Positions 31,631-43,690 of a DNA stretch of 64,000 nt are shown here, piece by piece. The stretch spans positions 47,501 to 111,500 of the forward strand of contig WBZZ01002805.1 in NCBI GenBank assembly GCA_019918135.1. Reading direction: 5' to 3'. The position numbers and the translations under genes were made by a program. Under the pieces are notes generated by a model. It searched no databases, had not been told where the DNA came from, and saw only the letters and a program-made list of their open reading frames with translations. Numbering within the stretch: position 1 is the first letter of the stretch; each line of letters starts with the position of its first letter. Origin of the DNA: Paulinella micropora. Its lineage: Eukaryota > Cercozoa > Imbricatea > Euglyphida > Paulinellidae.

Positions 31631-32136
31631 CACCACCACCACTAATAATAATTCGGATAGCACCTCGTTTTGATTTCTTCTACTCCTGCTGCACCACCAC
31701 CACTAATTATAATTTGGATTGTATCTCGTATTGATTTCTTCGGCATCCCAGCGTTGATGCCGATCACAAACAACGAATATTCTACCGTCATTACCCGGCA
31801 ACATATTTTGCTGGAACTATAATCTTAATTAACAGTTAAGGACCGGCCGTATCAGATTAACGGTGTCGGTAGAGCCATTACTTACGATCCGGCCAGTCAT
31901 GTAACGCGGTGTGTTCTGTTCGAGCCTTTTCTTATTAAAGCTGTAATACAGCTTAGTATTGGTGTAGTGTAGCTACCATAGGTCATTATATTAATAATAG
32001 TGGTCTAGCAGGTTATCGAGCCTTGATTAGCGAAGTCTGCGTTAGCAGCTTTAATCAGTTGCACCGTGGCAAAGTCTGAAAGGAGAGGCATTAGGCCTTC
32101 AACAGATAAGTGCAAGGGTCGACGTGCAGTAGGCAG
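31630..32136. mobile_element. LTR-element leader region, unit copy 1
   Basis: Starts with two ~60-bp tandem repeats (CTGCACCACCACCACTAATA type). Then about 400 bp of unique sequence runs up to the copia insertion and continues after it at 39,579. The same sequence lies uninterrupted at 63,258-64,000. Because it leads into a gag relic, it is probably an LTR or untranslated leader; no second LTR is visible in the window, so family and ends are uncertain. Confidence 0.55.
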
Positions 32137-32141
32137 TCGAC
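32137..32141. repeat. left target-site duplication of copia element
   Basis: TCGAC (a preceding G may extend it to six). Pairs with 39,574-39,578; the empty site GGCAGTCGACAACATTTCG is present near 63,763. Confidence 0.93.
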
Positions 32142-32453
32142 CGTTGTAATGTACTATTAATACCCGTTACTCCACCTAGTCAATTTACCGGTAATTTGGA
32201 TAGTCTTAGTCATAGGCAAGTTCATAGGCCGGACAGTTATTAATACCTTTATTACTGACAAGGACACTTTCTAGAGTATTCGCGAATCATAGTCTGGAAT
32301 GCCTAGAATCAAATGAGTATTACCATTCTGTTAAGGTCACCACATTTTGTGTGACCCAAACTTCAAAGTCATTAAAAGTCTTTTCTTCGGTTATTCTTTA
32401 CCCTTAGCGGGGTAGCTTCCCTAAACTCTGCGTTTGAGTGATAGATTACTTTG
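32142..32453 (+). repeat. 5' LTR of copia element
   Basis: 312 bp, CGTTGTAATG...GATTACTTTG. The following TGGTTATGAGCC is in primer-binding-site position and resembles the initiator-tRNA type sites of copia elements, though I cannot confirm the tRNA. Confidence 0.88.
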
Positions 32454-35409
32454 GTTATGAGCCTTGTCAAGGAGGCAAGCGTGCCAAAGCACGTATTGAG
32501 TCAAGTGCCCATATTCGAGGGCAACGACCAAAGCTTTTGGCCTTGGTCAAGCAAGTTTCAGAAGCACATCCAGGGGATATCTGTCCACGTGGCAGAGATG
32601 GTATCTGTGGCATTAGCCGACCCAGCTAAAGCCAAAAGGGATTTTCCTTACGACGAACTGGCAAGGGCTAAGACGGCAGAAGACTTAGAAGAGCCCGACA
32701 CGCCCATAAGTGATAGTGAGGAAGATGAAGAGTCAGACACCTCTCAGAGGAAGACAGAGACCCCAGACAAAGAAAGAAGATATCAAACAGCCAGAAGGTT
32801 GGGATAAAATGACAGCAGAACAAAAGAGAGAGTGGAAAGAGAAAGAAGCAAGGAAAAAGAAAAGACAAAGTATGAAACAACACACAAGAAGAAAGACAGC
32901 TATCCGCAAAGAGAAGAAATATTATGAAAGGATGAAAACTTTGCAGTTATGTCTGTCTGTGGCTTTTTCCAAAGACAATGTATCTAATTTCCTGCGAACA
33001 CAGAAGACGAAAGGACCCATTGAAGAGTTGATAGTAGTAAGAGATCAATGGGGAGGCATTTCCGGAGCAGGTAGGTACATGTTAGAGGAAGAGTTTGAGA
33101 GAACGAGACCAAGGGCAGGTCAGAGGTATGTAGACTGGCTAAATGAATTTCTCGCAAAGAAAATCCAGCTTGAAAGTTTACGTGGGGCGCCATTTTCCGA
33201 TGAGGAAGCAAAGAGAAAGCTATTTAAGAAATTGCGCTACCATCCAGCTTTCGGGGATAAATTTCAGGTGGACCACTATGATCTCCCGGCCAGACTAAGA
33301 CCAAATTTCTCGGAACTATGCGAAGCATCTAGGGAAAGATGGTTAATGTGGGAAGAAAAAGAAAGACGTAACAATTTCCGTGAGAGAAAAACTCAAATTC
33401 GCAAAGACAACAACAAGAAATCTCGGGATGGCAAGCAGCGGCAAGAGACCAATCTCCTGATGGATAATAAAGGGAAAAGGGGAGACAATAAACCGGGACC
33501 AAAGACAGCTCCAAACTGGACGCTCAAAGTCACATATTTCGGATGTGATGCCAAAGGCCATACCATGAGATATTGTCCGGTGATTTCGGAAAAGTTCCGC
33601 AAAGAAGGAAAATTAAAACGGAATCAAACGGAAGACAAAGGCACGGAACAAGAAAAGAACGAACAAAAGAACAATTACAAAAACAAAAAGAAACCCTTTC
33701 ATAAGAAAAAGAAAGCAATCACTTTGATAACAACCGGCAACGACAAAAACGAAGACGAACAAAGTGACTCTGATACAAACGTTGCTTTAATCCATATGGG
33801 GAACACTTATGATAAGAGCGATGATGATGAGGAAGAAAGAGAAAGAGATGACGAGCAACCAAGCTCACCTCATCACAAATCTACAAGTCCCCAAGCCCTT
33901 TTGAACGATACAAAGACTACACCTAGGGTAGGGAATAGACATAGTGAGAGTGGAGAAGGACGGGAAGTGCGGTTAGTATCGGCCACCCTACGAGGTCCCT
34001 CCTCACTACGGGGAGAAGGCAAGGAAGAGCGGTTAGTATCCGCCACCCCACGATGTTCCCCAGTCACCCCTAACCCTAACGAAACTCCTTTGAGGCTTGA
34101 GAGTTCTTACGGAGTCACGCCTGACACAAAATGTGCCGGAATAAACAGACGCAAAAAACCGTGTAATGTTTCCGTTGAAAAATCAAAAGGAAAAGGAATA
34201 TACGCAAATCACGCGAAACGATTATCTTATGCGAGGTACTGCGGATATCACGCCACACAAGACCCAGATTATCCGGAGTTGGATTTGTCGGTAAGTCCCG
34301 TGTTGCGTCCCCCCAAATCTCCTTACTACCCAGACGAACGAGGTCTTAAAGCTGCGGCATTGGAAAAGTCTCATAAAATTACGCAAAGACTCGTTTTCGG
34401 GGAATTTGAAACTTTACGTGACACCAAAATTTCCACAAGTCCACAAGTCTCGCAAAATATTCCGCAACAACCACGCAAACATAATCCATTTTCTAGTCAG
34501 CGGACCGGCCAGAGCAGAGAAGGGAAAGAAGAGAGTGGAGTGGATGAGGGAGAGCAACGACTTGGGCCCACTTCTGTCAACAAGTTTGGCAACCAAATAG
34601 GTCCCACCTCACAACAACTCCAAATCTCTAGTTCTAGACCAATCACAGCACTCCCACCAACACGGACAACAAACACGCAACCCATCAACCCTCCCGTCAT
34701 AACCTTCAAAGATATAAATGAAATAGCTAAAACGTTGATGAATGAGTGCGTGAGGGGAATGAATGGAGAAGTGATGCGTGTCGTGAGTGGCGAGCTAGAG
34801 AGAGATGACTTTTTGACTGACATAGTAAGAGCAATAGAAGGAGTGTACTTGGAGAGAGCAGTCAGACAGAGTCCCATCACTACACATCCACAACTCACAG
34901 AAGAGGGACAAGGTGAGGCTAGAGGAGTCTCTGAGGGTGAACTAGAAACAGAGACAGAGACAGAAGGAGAGACAGAGCATGTACTGATACATGTGAGAAA
35001 AAGAGTGATGAAAAAGAGAGACATGACAGTACAGGATAGTGGAGCAAGCACAGACGTATCATGCAGAGAAGACAGATTGACGGATGTCGATGAGATAGAC
35101 CCGGTAGAACTACTGACAGGTAATGGAGCAAGGGAGTTGACTAAGTCAGGAAGAGCTAGGCTGACTGTGATAGATGGGAAAGGAAGGCCTAGAGCAGTAG
35201 AAAAGAAGATGTTACTCGACACTACCTTACCAGTTAGCATAGTCTCTACAGGACAGATGGACCACAGACACAACAGATCAGTCATCCACCAAAACGGACA
35301 GTTAGTAATACTCAAACACCCCATCCACATTAACGAGAGTGACATATTAGTAAGGGGAAGATTAACTAAGAGATATATAGATGGGATGACGAATATGATG
35401 AACCATTGA
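32454..35409 (+). pseudogene. copia gag and protease region
   Basis: An open frame of about 900 residues (from 32,710) covers most of gag and the protease; the first gag segment upstream lies in a different frame. VTYFGCDAKGHTMRYC is a Cys-His zinc-knuckle-like motif that would bind RNA. The aspartic protease core is VQDSGASTDVSC with a downstream LLTGNGARELTKSGRARLTV region. A long Lys/Glu- and Ser/Thr-rich linker separates them. Confidence 0.8.
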
Positions 35410-35539
35410 AAGTCAACGAAAGATATGATCCTTTCGCAACAAGGGGGTAGAAGGGGAGGGAAGCCCCACAAATGAGAACAAAAACGAGACAAGTAAGCAT
35501 GAAGTAAATAAGAGAGAGAAAGAATTACACGTAGATATA

Positions 35540-36970
35540 GTATTATATGAAGCTTACCCCAGAAAGTCAGACAAACCTAGAAAGATAGGAATCAAGCTTT
35601 TTCACTATGCCTGTGGGCATTATGGGTTAACAAAGATGTACCTATTGGCAAAAATTTTGAACATTAAGTTAGTTGGTGACGAGAGCGATGTGAGATTTTG
35701 CGAATCTTGCATGATAGGAAAGTCTAAACGTTTGCCACGTTTTGCAGTTAATACAATAGAAAGAGCCCAAAAGCCAGGTATAATTCTACACATAGACACA
35801 TCAGGACCGTGGGCAAGTAGATCAATAGGTGGTAAACGGTATAAATTTTCGGTCACCGACGACTACTCACTGTTCATTCTTGACTTGTATTTAGCCCATA
35901 AGAATGAGTTTGTATATTGCTTAAAACAAGCTGTAGCCTTTTATGAGAGACAGACAGGAAACAAAGTAAAGGAAATTCGCGCAGATCAAGAATTCCATAT
36001 TCCGGAGGAAGTCATTAAGTGGTGGAAAAATATTCGCTTTATTTGGAAAACCTCCGCGACAAACGATAAAGACGGGAATCCTATTGCGGAAAAAGTGAAT
36101 GATATTACGGCGGGGCCTGCACGAGCAATGAGATATCACGCTAAATTACCGCCGCAATTCTGGGCAGAATTAGAACACGCAGCAACAACCATTCACAACA
36201 TACTACCGGCAATTCACGGGGAACGCAAAGGAATTTCGCCTTATGAGCAGCTGTTAGGTAGAAAATCAACACTCTTTCATTTAAAACCAATAGGATGTAT
36301 GGGTGTGTTACATATACCTAAGACTAAAGTGCGGAAGGGAGAGTACAGAGGGAAAAAGGTGATGCTAGTAGGATATGATCTATTTCGGGAACTATACCGC
36401 GTATGGGATGGTAAGAAGATAATTTCCGGAGTGAGAGATGTGAGATTTAATATTCACAAAATCGGTAAACAAGCTCATCCTCCTAAACTAGTGTCGTGGG
36501 ATAATGATGACTCTGAGGGGGAGAATGAGAATGAGAGCGAGCAACCACACACATCTCCACAAGCGTCACCACCCCAATCACCACCTCAATCACCTAAGTC
36601 ACCGCACAACGTCAACAACGACCACCCAACAACACACTTTGATGAAGTTGAGGGGGAGACAGAGAATGTTGACATCGATGCGAATGAGAATGAGCATGAA
36701 AATGAGCATGTGGAGAAGAATACATTGGATCACAAACATACACGCCTACACACAAGTCCAGAGCCACATTATCCACAACAATTACCCCCAGAGCACAAGA
36801 TCAAGCCACAAGAGCATACAAATGAACAAGATCCAACAGATCCACTAAAAATACATGAAAGAAGAGCATACGAAGAAAAATCACCAACATCTAAGGGATT
36901 AACGTGGGAGCAGAGTCAGAGAGTAACGGAGAGTAACATAATCCCCGGTAAAGGCAGCGCAAGGCAGTAG
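35540..36970 (+). pseudogene. copia integrase
   Basis: The His-Cys zinc domain is visible as HYACGHYGLTKMYL then FCESCMIGKSKRLPR. The catalytic core has the first Asp in ILHIDTSGPW, the second in EIRADQEFHIP and a Glu in NPIAEKVNDI. A long acidic and Pro/Ser-rich C-terminal tail follows. It joins the cDNA to the genome. Confidence 0.85.
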
Positions 36971-37026
36971 AGAGATTTACCCCTAGCAATGAGCCCAAGA
37001 GAGAAAAGAGAGAGGCTCAAGAGCTA

Positions 37027-38922
37027 ATGGGTAAGGTAGTAAGAGTGCCCGCGCGTGCATGGGGAGATGGATGGGCGAAGAAAAAGTACGGTGAGGGATG
37101 GGAGAGCATAGTACGAGTAGGGGTAGTCAGCAGAGTGAGTGACCCCAGAGATAGACTCGTAGTAAGAGACAGACCTCAGCCCACCCACATAGTTAAGTTT
37201 GAGGACGAAGAAGAACGGATGTTGAATTCGGAAATCCTCAAATACTCCGTGAAAGATCCCGAATACCCGTTACAAAGTCCCGCTAATATGTTTTTATGCG
37301 ATGACTGTATGGTGGCAGATGAGATTCGTGATTTTTATTTGTATGTAGATATCAGAGTACCCAAAAATGTCATAGAGGAAGGTTTGACAGCTAAAGATGT
37401 TTTAGAGGGTATGAAAACAGAGCTAAAAGCTCTTCAATCCTTTAACACATACACATGGGTACCCCATAAGGAGGCAAGCAAGGCAGGAGTTAGTAAGATA
37501 GTTAGATTGACATGGGTTCACAAAATAAAGTTAGATGAGAACGGGAAAAAGTTCATAAAGTCTCGTTTAGCTTTACGGGGAGATATGTTAGAACCCGGTG
37601 TTAGCTATAAACCAGATCAGCTCTTTTTTTCCTTGCGCCGCGCACCATTCACTTTTATTTATCGCCATACTAGCTGCCTGGCACAAACACAAACTATACG
37701 GCATAGATTTTAAAAATGCATACCTAAATGCTCGTATGAATGACCCTGTTTATGCATATGCGCCAGAGAGTGTAGACAGAGAAGGGCATGAGGGGATGAT
37801 ATGGCGTATAGATGGTGCTTTATATGGTGCACCACAGGCAGGAAGAAGATGGTATGAGATATTAGCACCCAAGTTAGAGGAGCTAGGTTTTAGGTTGCTA
37901 GATTCAGACTTATGTATGTTTGTAGAAAATGATAAAGCTTTGAGAGAGGCGATAGTAGGGATATTTCATGTTGATGACTTGTTGTTCACCGCACCAAACA
38001 AACAAGCATATGAGCGTTTTGCGTCCGCATTAGAAAAACATTTCCCGCTCAAAAGACTCGGTATTGCCCGTGAATTCAAAGGAATAGAGATAGAGCAATC
38101 GAACGGGAAAATAATTTTGCATCAGCAAAAGTATCAGCAGCAGATACTAAAAGAGGTAGGCTACGATTCTGCTAAACCCGTTAGTACTCCAGCGCAAGAA
38201 CATTTCACGGAACCGATGTCGGAATCAGCTAGCTTGCGAAAATTTTCAATTCCTAGTCTAGTTGGTCGTTTGCTATTAAGATGACAAGACCCGATATAGA
38301 ACAAGCACTAAATTCGGCGAGTGTCATGCAAACTATCGATAAGGGAATAACTTATGCGATGTTAGGCACAATCTTTCGTTATTTAGTTAACTCTTATCGA
38401 GGTTTAGCTTACCATGAGCCTAAATCAGAGCAAGAAGGGCAAACCTATCCAAAACTTTCCATGTGGCCCGACGCGGCTCACAAAGTTTGTAAGAAAACAG
38501 GGAAGTCCCGCACTGGATTCGTGATCCTATGGGGCAGCGATCCAGTTGCATGGTTATCAAAGCGACAGAGTCGCATCGCCCTGAGTTCAAATGATGCTGA
38601 AATATTTGCAGCAACTGAGTGCATTAGAGAGGGACTTGCACTAAAACACATTACACAAGAACTAAACATAGCCCAAAAGAGCCCGATAGAATTATTCGAG
38701 CATAACTCTCAAACAGTCTTAGCGGCAGAGAGGGGTATGTCAGGTAGTAGAACTAAACACTTACCTTTAGAATTACACTTTATGCACCACCTACAGAGAG
38801 ACGGTGAGATTAAGTTTGTAAAAGTAGGTACGAAGAAGCAGATAGGTGATGTAATGACAAAATATTTACCGAAAGAACAATTCGAGTATTTACTTAACAA
38901 ATATACGGTAAAGCTCAAGTAA
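37027..38922 (+). pseudogene. copia reverse transcriptase and RNase H
   Basis: RT motifs are VRLTWVHKIKLDENGKKFIK, YGIDFKNAYLNA, LYGAPQAGRRWYE and the catalytic FHVDDLLF. RNase H follows with WPDAAHKVCKKTGKSRTGFV, RQSRIALSSNDAEIFAA and a Ty1/copia-type C-terminus. Spread over more than one frame. Confidence 0.9.
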
Positions 38923-39367
38923 TTTCGGGATTTGCGTGTCCACTCACCTATATTTGCTTTGAGTGTTTTGTGCAGTTTGTTGCTTGTTGCAGCAGCTTTG
39001 TTTTGCGCAGGGGTCAAGAGCCGTCGAGCCGAGGCTGGGTAGCCGACTGCCACGCGAGGCCGGCAGCCGCGAGGCTTTCCCTGGCTAACTTAGCAATTTA
39101 AATTCTTTCTATCATTCTTTCTGTCCTAGAATAGGAAATCTAAATTTTTTTTGATTTTGCTACCCCTCTACGGGAAGCGCTTGCAAATTTTTGAACACAT
39201 ACATACTTCATACATGTTACTGCATGACTACACATATATACATACATAGAGGATGTGATGTAAATGGGAGTTGATATTTAACCTTCGGGTAAACTATAAC
39301 TGATCCTCAACACTATTTTTTCATATTTACACACTAATATAGCCTATGACTTGCGACTAAGGGGGAG
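38923..39367 (+). other. copia 3' untranslated region with polypurine tract
   Basis: About 440 bp without coding signal. It ends in AAGGGGGAG (39,359-39,367), the polypurine tract that primes plus-strand DNA just before the 3' LTR. Confidence 0.75.
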
Positions 39368-39573
39368 CGTTGTAATGTACTATTAATACCCGTTACTCCA
39401 CCTAGTCAATTTACCGGTAATTTGGATAGTCTTAGTCATAGGCAAGTTCATAGGCCGGACAGTTATTAATACCTTTATTACTGACAAGGACACTTTCTAG
39501 AGTATTCGCGAATCATAGTCTGGAATGCCTAGAATCAAATGAGTATTCTGCGTTTGAGTGATAGATTACTTTG
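39368..39573 (+). repeat. 3' LTR of copia element
   Basis: 206 bp, same ends as the 5' LTR; shared sequence appears identical. Followed by the TCGAC duplication (39,574-39,578). Confidence 0.88.
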
Positions 39574-39578
39574 TCGAC

Positions 39579-40936
39579 AACATTTCGTGGTTTGGCTGAA
39601 AAAAGGCACCCACCTCAAACGTGTCTTGTGGCTAGACGGCATAGCACAGACACACCAAACTGCTTCATCCCTAATAATAATTTCCTCATTTCTACTTAAC
39701 CAAAGGAATTTATTGATAGCCGGTTGAGACTAACTCCTATCTTCCGCACTTTGGTCCAACAAAATGGCTCACCGGGCCCCATGTTCGGGACATCGTTAAG
39801 CAAAAGGTTTAAAGTGGACCCGCCACCATTCAATAGCAAGGATCCGAACTGGGATAACTGGGAGTACCGTCCGGATTCCTAGCTACTATGGCTATTTACG
39901 ATCCACTGGGGATAGGCGAACTCCCACCCCATAAGAGACACCCTTTGTATCTGCAGGCAAAACAGACAAACATCTTTGAGTCTCCTGACACCCCACCTAG
40001 CGAACCTTTCCTATCTCCAGAAGCAGAAAGAGAGGTTACCGAACAGGGACAGGGAAAGAAGAAAAGTCTGTTACTGTCAAGAAAGAAAAAAGTAGCCCTA
40101 TTTTTGCATCATTGTCTACAGACAGATATTACCAACAGGTAGAAGAGAGGAGAAAGATGAAACACAACCGCTTTATTTTTGCTCTTTTAATTCAGTCCTG
40201 TAGTAAGGACAAGGAAGCTATGTCAGTCATAAGAACAGCTGGCACTGACGGAGTTGAGTGCTTTATTGCACTACGGAAACGATATGGGGTTTCGATCTGG
40301 TTAAATGGAAGGAACGTCAAGATTTTCTTGACTACTCCTACCCCAAAAAGATCCAAGACGTGAGACCGTGGCTCACTGCTTTTCAATCTAGCTTGACAGA
40401 CCAAGAGGTGGTCATGAAAATGCCTTACCATGAACTTGTCAAGATAGAGATGGTTATAAAAAAGCTTGAGCACTTGACAGAGTTTGACAGCTATCGCAAT
40501 AAGGTCACGAGCTTCCTACCGGAAGAACGACCAGGTTGGGAGTCATTCGTTGAGGTAATAGAGCAGATAGCACAGGCAGAAGAGTCTAAATCTAGAATGA
40601 AGAAGCTCTATGCATCTGAAGGTGGTTTCCGCACCTCCTCGTCAAAAGCTCACTCTGGGTCTGGCACACGAAGTGTAACCGTCAACCTCATGGGAAACCA
40701 GACAGGAAAAACACCCCAGCGAGAGGGATGTTTTAATTGTCGTGGGGATCATCAGATCAAAATTTGTATCGTCGCGTGTACCCTCCCTGAATGTCCAAGG
40801 GATGGACATGTCCCCGTCAAGTGCCCCATAAGGAGAAAGGCGCTAGAATAGTCAACTTAGCTAAAGGAGTAGGAGAGCTGAGCCTGAAAAGCAAAGGTAA
40901 GACTAAGGGCAGAGAGGGGAGAACGAAGATCAGCAA
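39579..40936 (+). pseudogene. LTR-element gag relic, unit copy 1
   Basis: Continues the leader interrupted by the copia element. A capsid-like region (best at 40,258-40,700, with VRPWLTAFQSSLTDQEVVMK and PGWESFVEVIEQIAQAEESK) is followed by Cys-His knuckles: CFNCRGDHQIKIC and a second CTLPECPRDGHVPVKC. This resembles retrotransposon Gag nucleocapsid. No protease, RT or integrase is present: the relic stops at the tandem-duplication junction. Several breaks; old compared with the copia element. Confidence 0.65.
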
Positions 40937-41257
40937 AGTCAGCAGCCGCAGCACGGTCAGCTCGCTCCACAGTGAGGATAGCAGGGATCGAACCTCGCAG
41001 CGCTCGCCCAGGTCTTCTGCTTTCGAAGAGGAGCCGAAGCCTCAAGCAGGCAGCCTTTCGATTATGCTAACCTGCCCACCACGACCGTCTATCTCTTGAA
41101 GCAGGGAGCCTTCCGAGCTCTATGCTGACCAGCTCTGTAACACCACAACCGCCTGGCTCTTCAAGCAGGCAGCCTTCCGAGCTCCATCCTAAAGTAGCCC
41201 CAGCTTGAATTACAACATGCGGTTAACGACGCAACCTCGTTCTAAATACGCACTGGG

Positions 41258-41259
<2 letters not shown>

Positions 41260-41288
<29 letters not shown>

Positions 41289-41335
41289 CACTACTACTAC
41301 TACCACTACTACTACTACCACTACTACTACTACCT

Positions 41336-41375
<40 letters not shown>

Positions 41376-41637
41376 GCCTAGGCCTTCGATTTAATGAAGT
41401 TAAGAAATTTAACCTCTGGTCATCCATACAAGTCGTTAGCTCAAGAGCTATTGATTTAACTAGATGGTAACCTACTTCTCAAATTATTAATAATAATGAA
41501 AATTAAATTATTAAAAATAATAAAATAAAATAAAAATAGATTAAAAGTATTAAAATAAAATAAAATAAAATAAAGAAGAAATAAAAGTGAAAATGAAATG
41601 ACATAGAAAGGTTATATATATATAATATACATTTACA

Positions 41638-41669
<32 letters not shown>

Positions 41670-42116
41670 CTACTACTACTACAACTACTAACTACTACTA
41701 CTACTCCTACTACTAATACTACTGCTGCTGCTGCTGCTGCAGCTGCTGCTACTACTACTACTACTACTACTTCTACTACTTCTACTACTACTACTACTAG
41801 GCCTAGGCCTTCGATTTAATGAAGTTAAATTTAACTTCTGGTCATCTATACAAATCTTTAGCTCAAGAGCTATGAAAGTTGATTTAACTAGATGGTGACC
41901 TACTTCTTAAATGATTAATAATAATGAAAATTAAATTATCAAAATTATTAAAATAAAAATAAAAAAATAGATTGAAAGTATTAAAAAACAAAATAAAAAT
42001 AAAATAAAGAAGAAAATAAAAGTAAAAATGAAATGACATAAAAGGGTATATATATATGTATATTATATATATATATTACATATATATATATATATTATAT
42101 ATTATATACATATCAT
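41260..42116. repeat. (TAC)n blocks and anchored repeats, copy 2
   Basis: TAC blocks at about 41,260-41,375 and 41,637-41,799, with a variant anchor near 41,375 and an intact one at 41,799-41,810. AAAATGAAATGACATAG near 41,592 is the empty target of Polinton A. Confidence 0.92.
42111..42116. repeat. left target-site duplication of Polinton B
   Basis: TATCAT precedes the left TIR and recurs at 62,859-62,864; single copy at the empty site near 31,310. Confidence 0.97.
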
Positions 42117-42442
42117 AGTAGTATAATATCCTTTTTTTAAGGTCATTTTTCGTGCCCTCAAAATGACACTTTAAAAAAGAATTCTGCTTCCAGACACATC
42201 TCCTGCAAATCAATACGAAGCAACAAAACAGCAAAATAACGAAATCAAATTTTCCAAATCAACAGAGAGCAAAGGAACAAAAAAGCACCATATCTCCAAC
42301 ACGTAAATCCCTATCTCCGACGTGTCGGAGATTTACATGTCGGAGATAGAGATAATCCGAAAAAATAAAATGCGAGTGCGGTGCGGAGGTTTCAATAGCG
42401 AACTTATCAAGACATAAAAAAACACACCGACGGAAAACATAT
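42117..42442. repeat. left terminal inverted repeat of Polinton B
   Basis: Mirrors 62,522-62,858. Contains a nested palindrome: outer arms TATCTCCAACACGTAAATC / GATTTACATGTCGGAGATA enclose ATCTCCGAC-GT-GTCGGAGAT (42,313-42,332). Further in, KCECGAEVS...LSRHKKTH is readable as a zinc-finger module on the plus strand. Confidence 0.95.
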
Positions 42443-42598
42443 ATTATACAATAAGAAAAAACGAATTTATGTCAACTGCGACACTGCGACAAAAAAGCGA
42501 AATTCTGTCGCAGAGGTTGCGACACTGCAACACCGCGGTGTCTTGGTGTCGCATGGTGATATTCCGGAAATAGAATTTTCTAGAATTTAAGCCACCTT
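42443..42598. repeat. subterminal palindrome cluster
   Basis: Repeated TGCGACA/TGTCGCA words (42,476-42,553) can fold into several hairpins, including ACACCGCGGTGT, a perfect 12-bp palindrome. It lies between the TIR and the integrase 3' end and has no coding signal. Confidence 0.65.
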
Positions 42599-42625
42599 AA
42601 GTTGAATTATTTTTTAATTCAACTT
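42599..42625 (-). terminator. hairpin after integrase
   Basis: AAGTTGAATT/AATTCAACTT arms around ATTTTTT, 3 bp beyond the integrase stop codon. Fits a 3'-end hairpin of the sort giant viruses and virophages use for transcript ends. Confidence 0.55.
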
Positions 42626-42628
42626 ATT

Positions 42629-43627
42629 CTACAAATCCAATATTACCTTAGCCTTTTTTTCTCGCTTACTACTCCTGATATTCTCTGGTTGAATGTCTTC
42701 CCTCTTAAGTAATTCTTTTGTCTTTTTTTCTTTAATAACTTCTTTGGTCTGCTCCTTCATATCTTTTTCTTCATCAACAGGTTTATCAAAATCAGTTTTT
42801 AATAAATCACGGGGGCTTACCAACTCATCGTTATTTAATATGATTTTAAACCCTTTCCTACCTTTGACTTTATAAATAATTTTGCTGAAAGTCTTTCCGC
42901 CCTTTGAAAAAACATTCCTTTTATTTTCTTTTCTTACATTATCGCCAACATTGAATTCATTAATAAGATTATCACGAGTTATAGTTTGTTTGTTCTTATC
43001 TCTTCTAGCAAAGACATCCACAGGTTTGGCTTGTATCCCTCTATGAACTTTATGATTGTAAGCATTAACCAAGTCTTGAATATAACTAACCTAATCAAAA
43101 TTACGATTAGTTTCAAATAAAAGGTCAAGCCATCTTCTTATACTTCTTATAACTCTATCAACAACCGCAAGTGCTCTATGGTCGCCAACTTCAACGACAT
43201 CGTGTTTAATTCCATTTTGAATAAAATATTCACGAGTAGCACCTTTATATTCTCCTCCGCTGTCAGTTGTAATTGACTTTGGTTTATAAGGTATAGATTT
43301 CAAAGCATAATATACTTCTTTCGCTGTTTTATTTTTTAGCGGAATGATTATTAAAAATCGGCTATGACAATCTATCCAAACGAGCATCCAAGCATAGCCC
43401 TTATTGCCTTTCTTATCTTTTATCTTACTCATATCCGCTAAGTCGAGAAAGACTTGGTCTAATGGTTTATCTACCCATATCGTGTTCCATATTTTCGGGT
43501 TTTTCTTTTGGTGGTGTATTTCAAGGGCTTCTTCTTCTTTCGTCCTTTTTGTTTCTTCTCCAGTTGGTGTGTCCTCAAGTTGGCTATCCGCATTCTGTGT
43601 ATTAATAATTGTATGTTTATAGTCCAT
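42629..43627 (-). pseudogene. retrovirus-type integrase, Polinton B
   Basis: About 94% identical to the whole integrase of Polinton A, with the same catalytic contexts (VFLDLADMSK, TTDSGGEYKG, DVVEVGDHRALAVVDRVI) and the same Lys-rich C-terminus. Not in a single frame (about one break). The start, MDYKHTIINTQ, faces the SAP-like gene across a short divergent promoter. Confidence 0.92.
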
Positions 43628-43690
43628 GATAAGTTTATTTTAATGGAAATAAACTTATTCAAAATACGAAAATATTTTTTTATATATATA
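43628..43690. promoter_or_regulatory. divergent promoter with 12-bp hairpin
   Basis: ATAAGTTTATTT/AAATAAACTTAT arms around TAATGG (about 43,629-43,658), then TTTTTTATATATATA directly before the SAP-like ATG. The A counterpart (35 bp) lacks the hairpin. Confidence 0.6.

Larger units (their letters stand above)
32142..39573 (+). mobile_element. Ty1/copia LTR retrotransposon
   Basis: A 7.4-kb element with LTRs at 32,142-32,453 and 39,368-39,573 and a 5-bp TSD. The order gag, protease, integrase, reverse transcriptase, RNase H defines Ty1/copia. LTR sequence present in both ends is identical to the eye, so the insertion is recent, although the LTRs differ in length. It is broken: the polyprotein is spread over several frames (about four breaks). 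It inserted into the leader of another LTR element. Confidence 0.95.
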
